Below, one piece after another: positions 6,201-8,983 of a stretch of DNA of 8,983 bases. Where the stretch lies: NCBI GenBank assembly GCA_041740675.1, contig JBGSLN010000258.1, forward strand, positions 1 to 8,983, read 5' to 3'. The position numbers were made by a program, and so were the translations under genes. The first letter of the stretch is position 1; the number at the start of each line of letters is the position of its first letter. The notes beneath the pieces were generated by a model that saw only the letters and a list, made by a program, of their open reading frames with translations, searched no databases and was not told the origin of the DNA. This stretch comes from JBGSLN01 sp041740675. Its GTDB lineage: Bacteria > Pseudomonadota > Gammaproteobacteria > JBGSLN01.

Positions 6201-7253
6201 ATGAAACGACTCATTAGTATTTTTGTTTTGCTCTTCCTATTGGTTGCCCAACCCTCATACGCTATACAGCAGGCTTTTTATGTTTTACGTGGTAATGATG
6301 TGAGTGATGCAATCGCAGAGCCGCAATGGATAACTACAATCGAGCATAATCTCAAATCGATCAATTTAATCATCTCCCAAGCTTTTGAAGTTGATAGTTA
6401 TGGCACGGTGTGGGGCACTGTCAATCAGCCTATTTATGATCTTGCTAAGAAAAACCATATTCAATTTATGGCTTTATTAACCAATCAAAATTTTGATCCT
6501 AATAAAGTTGACTCTTTTTTAAAAAATAAAAGTGCTGTGACTAAAGCAATCAATCACATTTTGGCTCTATGTAAAAAGAATAAACTGGACGGTATTCAAG
6601 TAGATTTTGAAGAAGTACCAATCCAAGATAAAACACTGTTCACACAGTTTTATAGTCAATTAAGCCATATCTTGCATCAACACGGGTTTAAAATAAGTGC
6701 TACCTTATTTCCTGAAACGACGAATCTCCCAACGACAACGGTATTAAAACGACTTTATAATAATTGGGACGGTGCTTATGATTTTAAAGCGATTGGCAAA
6801 GCGAGTGATTTTGTTACTCTCATGACCTATAACCAAAGCACTGCTGGAACAACACCTGGCCCAGTCGCAGGAATTCCTTGGGTAGAAAAAGTTATTGCAT
6901 ATACTTTAAATTATATTCCAGCGAATAAAATTTCTCTTGGTATTCCAGCCTATTCCAATTATTGGTACATGACTATGGATCATGGACGCAGCGAAGCAAT
7001 TGGAACTAATATTTCATATGACACAGTACAAGCGTTATTAGCTGAAAACCATCAAAGACTAAAATGGGACGACAGCCAAAAAGTTCCTTATACCTTTTAT
7101 TTTAAAAATCAATTTGGTGAATATATATTCGCTGAAAATGCTAAATCATTTCGTGAAAAATTAAAATTAATCAAAAAATACCATCTGCGGGGTTTCTCTG
7201 TTTGGCGGTTGGGAATGGAAGATCCGGCGATATGGCAACTGTTAGGTGCTTGA
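6201..7253 (+). CDS. Exported GH18 glycoside hydrolase, YaaH-like
   Basis: A 350-residue glycoside hydrolase family 18 protein with a clear signal peptide (MKRLISIFVLLFLLVAQPSYA, cleavage near 21), so periplasmic or secreted. GH18 enzymes cleave beta-1,4 bonds next to N-acetylglucosamine by substrate-assisted catalysis. The catalytic strand reads DGIQVDFEE (130-138): Asp130, Asp135 and the proton donor Glu137 are present, but the usual middle Asp of DxxDxDxE is Gln133. The downstream LMTYN (207-211) and the C-terminal GFSVWRLGMED (331-341) are typical of the spore-germination hydrolase YaaH branch, which acts on peptidoglycan. There is no LysM domain. ATG 6201 is chosen over an ATG 39 codons upstream because the signal peptide begins exactly there; no good ribosome site is visible. 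It ends 16 bp from the convergent rep gene. The substrate is uncertain. Confidence 0.88.
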   Translation: MKRLISIFVLLFLLVAQPSYAIQQAFYVLRGNDVSDAIAEPQWITTIEHNLKSINLIISQAFEVDSYGTVWGTVNQPIYDLAKKNHIQFMALLTNQNFDPNKVDSFLKNKSAVTKAINHILALCKKNKLDGIQVDFEEVPIQDKTLFTQFYSQLSHILHQHGFKISATLFPETTNLPTTTVLKRLYNNWDGAYDFKAIGKASDFVTLMTYNQSTAGTTPGPVAGIPWVEKVIAYTLNYIPANKISLGIPAYSNYWYMTMDHGRSEAIGTNISYDTVQALLAENHQRLKWDDSQKVPYTFYFKNQFGEYIFAENAKSFREKLKLIKKYHLRGFSVWRLGMEDPAIWQLLGA

Positions 7254-7269
7254 AATTCTAAAGCAATCT

Positions 7270-8559
7270 TCACATATTACTAACAAAATCTTCGAAAGAT
7301 AATACGCTCATTAATATTTCTGGAAACTGCTGTTTTACAAAATTTTTAAATTCAATAAAGATAATTTTATTTTGTAATCCTTCTTTTATATATAACTTAT
7401 TAATGATCTCTAAATTTCTGATATGTTTATTAAAGTTTTCCATTAATATTTGTTTAGAATTTTCCGGCAATGATTCTAGTTGTGTTTTTAAATACTCGTC
7501 GACATATGTTTGATAGAGTTTTTTTTCATTTAATTCTTTTATATTTGAATGTTTCTTCCTAAGCAATTCTAGTTCCACAGCAATGCTCTCCTTTTGTTTT
7601 TTTTGCGAACTGGATTTTGGTTGTTTATAGTCATCTTGCAACGCATTTAATAGATATTTTCCTAAATTGATTATTTTTCCATTATTATAACTACTTGATG
7701 ATTCAATCAAAGCTATTTTTTCTAAAATATAATTTTCATCATACGCAGCGATGATGTGATGAATTTGTTTTTCATTCAAACCATATTCTTTATTTAAATG
7801 TAATAATAACCCAGACTGTTTCGCTGCATTTTTATTTGGATTTTTTATTAAAGTTGAATTTTTTGTAATAAGAAACCGTATTGTAGTAATCTTACGGTCA
7901 ATCCGTTTGAATTCTGGTTCTACAGTTAAATCTGCCACAGCGTTGACTTCAGCAACAGCTTTGTCAATCACGCGACGTTTAAAATCCCGAAAGATAGGAT
8001 ATATATCTAACGCTACACCCATTAATTTGCGAAATACGTTTAAATCAAACCAAGGTGTTTGATTTAAATTTTGATAGCGAATCACATTTTCATATAAAGC
8101 CAACCCATAGCTTGATTTGAATTGTGCTTGAATTTGCATATTTAAACGCCCATAAATTGCAGGCATATACAGTAACTGTTTCATCCTTTTGCTATAGGAA
8201 TAACTACAAATTGAGCCCTTGATACTGGCATCAGCAATGATTGAGCTAGCGTTCCACTCTCCTTCACTTTCAGGCAAGCCTTCTTCAATGATATTCCATT
8301 CAATAACCGTCGACAACAAATCAATCAATGCTTTTTTTATGCTTTTATAGTCATGACTATCATAACCTATCAAACTACAAAGCTCCCTTATTGTAATGTG
8401 ATATTCGTCTTGTAATAATAAATTTTCATACGCATGAAAAAGTAATGCATTGGCAATCTTTCGTTGCAATAAGCTAAGTGAGTTTGCACAATGAATAGTG
8501 CTAACGTGCTTTTTTAATTCGCTCTTGTGGTCGATAGGTTTTTGTTTATAGTTTTTCAT
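7270..8559 (-). CDS. Replication initiator protein, Rep_3 (RepB/RepE-like) family
   Basis: A 429-residue plasmid-type initiator that would bind iterons and open the origin. Residues about 15-235 carry the paired winged-helix Rep_3 region: NSLSLLQRKIANALLFHA (26-43), YHITIRELCSLIGYDSHDY (53-71), ALYENVIRYQN (154-164), WFDLNVFRKLMGV (170-182) and FKRRVIDKAVAEVNAVADL (193-211), the last being the conserved iteron-contacting helix with its basic residues. After a hinge, residues about 240-429 form a charged, Lys/Glu-rich extension. It contains NLGKYLLNALQDDYKQP (298-314), a block resembling the C-terminal segment of many plasmid initiators. The protein is longer than compact Rep_3 members such as F RepE (about 250 residues). 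The ribosome site is weak. Upstream lie inverted half-iterons and five iterons, the expected arrangement for autoregulation. No parA, parB or relaxase is visible. Confidence 0.9.
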   Translation of the reverse strand: MKNYKQKPIDHKSELKKHVSTIHCANSLSLLQRKIANALLFHAYENLLLQDEYHITIRELCSLIGYDSHDYKSIKKALIDLLSTVIEWNIIEEGLPESEGEWNASSIIADASIKGSICSYSYSKRMKQLLYMPAIYGRLNMQIQAQFKSSYGLALYENVIRYQNLNQTPWFDLNVFRKLMGVALDIYPIFRDFKRRVIDKAVAEVNAVADLTVEPEFKRIDRKITTIRFLITKNSTLIKNPNKNAAKQSGLLLHLNKEYGLNEKQIHHIIAAYDENYILEKIALIESSSSYNNGKIINLGKYLLNALQDDYKQPKSSSQKKQKESIAVELELLRKKHSNIKELNEKKLYQTYVDEYLKTQLESLPENSKQILMENFNKHIRNLEIINKLYIKEGLQNKIIFIEFKNFVKQQFPEILMSVLSFEDFVSNM

Positions 8560-8574
8560 TGGTTCTTTGACTCT

Positions 8575-8610
8575 TTACAGTTTCATCTCAATTAGGTTAT
8601 TTAGCTGTAA
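8575..8610. promoter_or_regulatory. Inverted half-iterons: candidate rep operator
   Basis: TTACAG (8575-8580) and CTGTAA (8605-8610) are an inverted pair separated by 24 bp. Each matches the CTGTAA half of the upstream iterons. In F and pPS10, Rep dimers repress rep from inverted half-iterons placed between the iterons and the gene; this pair sits in that position. The role is inferred, and the motif is short enough to occur by chance. An AAAAGGAG ribosome-site-like stretch on the minus strand lies just upstream but has no ATG in reach. Confidence 0.35.
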
Positions 8611-8620
8611 TACTGCTCCT

Positions 8621-8634
8621 TTTATTTAAATAAA
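8621..8634. repeat. 14-bp perfect AT palindrome upstream of rep
   Basis: TTTATTTAAATAAA is its own reverse complement. It lies between the iterons and the rep start, in the region where the rep promoter is expected. It may be part of the -10 region, an easily melted site, or a protein site. I could not place a convincing -35/-10 pair for rep here. Confidence 0.4.
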
Positions 8635-8651
8635 CATGTATCAATTGCAAT

Positions 8652-8752
8652 CCTGTAAATGTCACATGAATACCCTGTGTTCGTCACAATTTCGCCTGTA
8701 ATTGTCACACGTTATCCTGAAACCGTCACATTGCTTCCTGTAAATGTCACTT
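8652..8752. repeat. Five direct iterons of the replication origin
   Basis: Five copies of a 16-bp core start at 8652, 8674, 8695, 8716 and 8737, a pitch of 22, 21, 21 and 21 bp (two helical turns, so all face the same side). The cores are CCTGTAAATGTCACAT, CCTGTGTTCGTCACAA, CCTGTAATTGTCACAC, CCTGAAACCGTCACAT and CCTGTAAATGTCACTT. CCTG and GTCAC are invariant, the central five bases vary, and the linkers are unrelated. Read toward rep, the core begins TGTGACA, the same start as the F-plasmid RepE iterons. The array stands 93 bp upstream of the Rep_3 start codon, so these are the expected Rep binding sites. Confidence 0.9.
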
Positions 8753-8880
8753 CTGTGTGATAAAATAACTTTTAAATCAGCAAGTTAGGGAAGCTAAACA
8801 TATATAAACATTTATAAAACAGATAAAACAACAAACAAATACAGTGGTTGTTTCTAATAATATAAAACTTACGAAAAACT
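8652..8880. other. Candidate iteron origin of replication (oriV)
   Basis: The iterons (8652-8752) are followed by about 125 bp of very AT-rich DNA (8756-8880, with runs such as ATATATAAACATTTATAAAA), which could be the melting region. Together with the adjacent Rep_3 gene this has the parts of an iteron-controlled origin. No clear DnaA box is seen: the best match, TTATCCTGA at 8712-8720, differs at two of nine bases and lies across an iteron. I see no gene in 8753-8908. Confidence 0.6.
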
Positions 8881-8908
8881 ATTATCATTGTGAGGTTGAA
8901 AGTCGATG

Positions 8909-8983
8909 TGTCATTCCGAGCAACACCAGGAATCTCCATCAGGTTCATCATGCTTTTCAAAGTTCCCTCACTTCGTTCGGGAT
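8909..8983. repeat. Dispersed palindromic repeat, cut by right edge
   Basis: The left terminus TGTCATTCCGAG is followed by CAACACCAGGAATCTCC. The segment then ends with TCCCTCACTTCGTTCGGGAT (8964-8983), itself a hairpin-forming block. GTCATTCCGAGC...GGAATCTCC and its partner ending TCGGGATGAC are the ends of a class of short non-coding interspersed repeats common in host-associated bacteria. The outer terminus on the right is not in the window. The GC content is higher than in the flanking DNA, which marks it off. It is non-coding here. Confidence 0.6.

Noticed and set aside
8712..8720. DnaA box TTATCCTGA
   Set aside because: Two mismatches to TTATCCACA, and it is explained by the CCTG end of an iteron.
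8652..8752. CRISPR array
   Set aside because: Repeat cores are only 16 bp with 5-6 bp linkers at two-turn pitch, which is an iteron pattern, and no cas gene is nearby.
8772..8960. 62-codon open frame on the minus strand
   Set aside because: It starts within the dispersed repeat (giving IPGVARNDT-like text, a known artefact of such repeats) and continues through low-complexity AT-rich DNA.

Overview
This is an AT-rich window (GC content looks like the mid-thirties percent) that reads as bacterial and most likely gammaproteobacterial. The MetN, UbiX, Bcr/CflA and Rep_3 proteins are proteobacterial in type, and several proteins have N-terminal signal peptides. The low GC, the broken gene and the dispersed palindromic repeat at the right edge would suit a host-associated member of the Legionellales/Coxiellaceae kind. 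That placement is an inference from style, not from a marker gene.

Left third (1-3041, all on the minus strand): the promoter-proximal 150 codons of the methionine ABC transporter ATPase metN run off the left edge. Upstream of metN lies a roughly 200-nt leader with its own extended -10 promoter, a 25-codon leader ORF with a good ribosome site, and three mutually exclusive RNA pairings. One pairing is an intrinsic terminator and one is its antiterminator, so this is a textbook-shaped attenuator. Further upstream is a tight cluster read toward metN: ubiX (flavin prenyltransferase, TTG start), an HSL-family alpha/beta-hydrolase (esterase) and a second alpha/beta-hydrolase. The second hydrolase is interrupted by a single in-frame TAA and is best called a pseudogene.

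Middle (3177-7253): a Bcr/CflA-type MFS exporter (minus) is divergent from a secreted NodB-type polysaccharide deacetylase (plus). Its stop codon interlocks with the stop of a convergent DUF4015 glycoside-hydrolase-like protein (minus), which is divergent from a secreted GH18/YaaH-like protein (plus). Three neighbouring exported glycan-acting proteins suggest a small cell-surface or polysaccharide remodelling module.

Right (7270-8983): a Rep_3-type replication initiator (minus) is preceded by two inverted half-iterons and five direct iterons at 21-22 bp pitch, flanked by AT-rich DNA. Together these form a complete-looking iteron origin. The window ends inside a dispersed GTCATTCCGAG...TCGGGAT palindromic repeat. 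A plasmid-type origin beside housekeeping genes points to a large plasmid or chromid, an integrated plasmid, or an unusual chromosomal origin. The sequence alone cannot decide between these.
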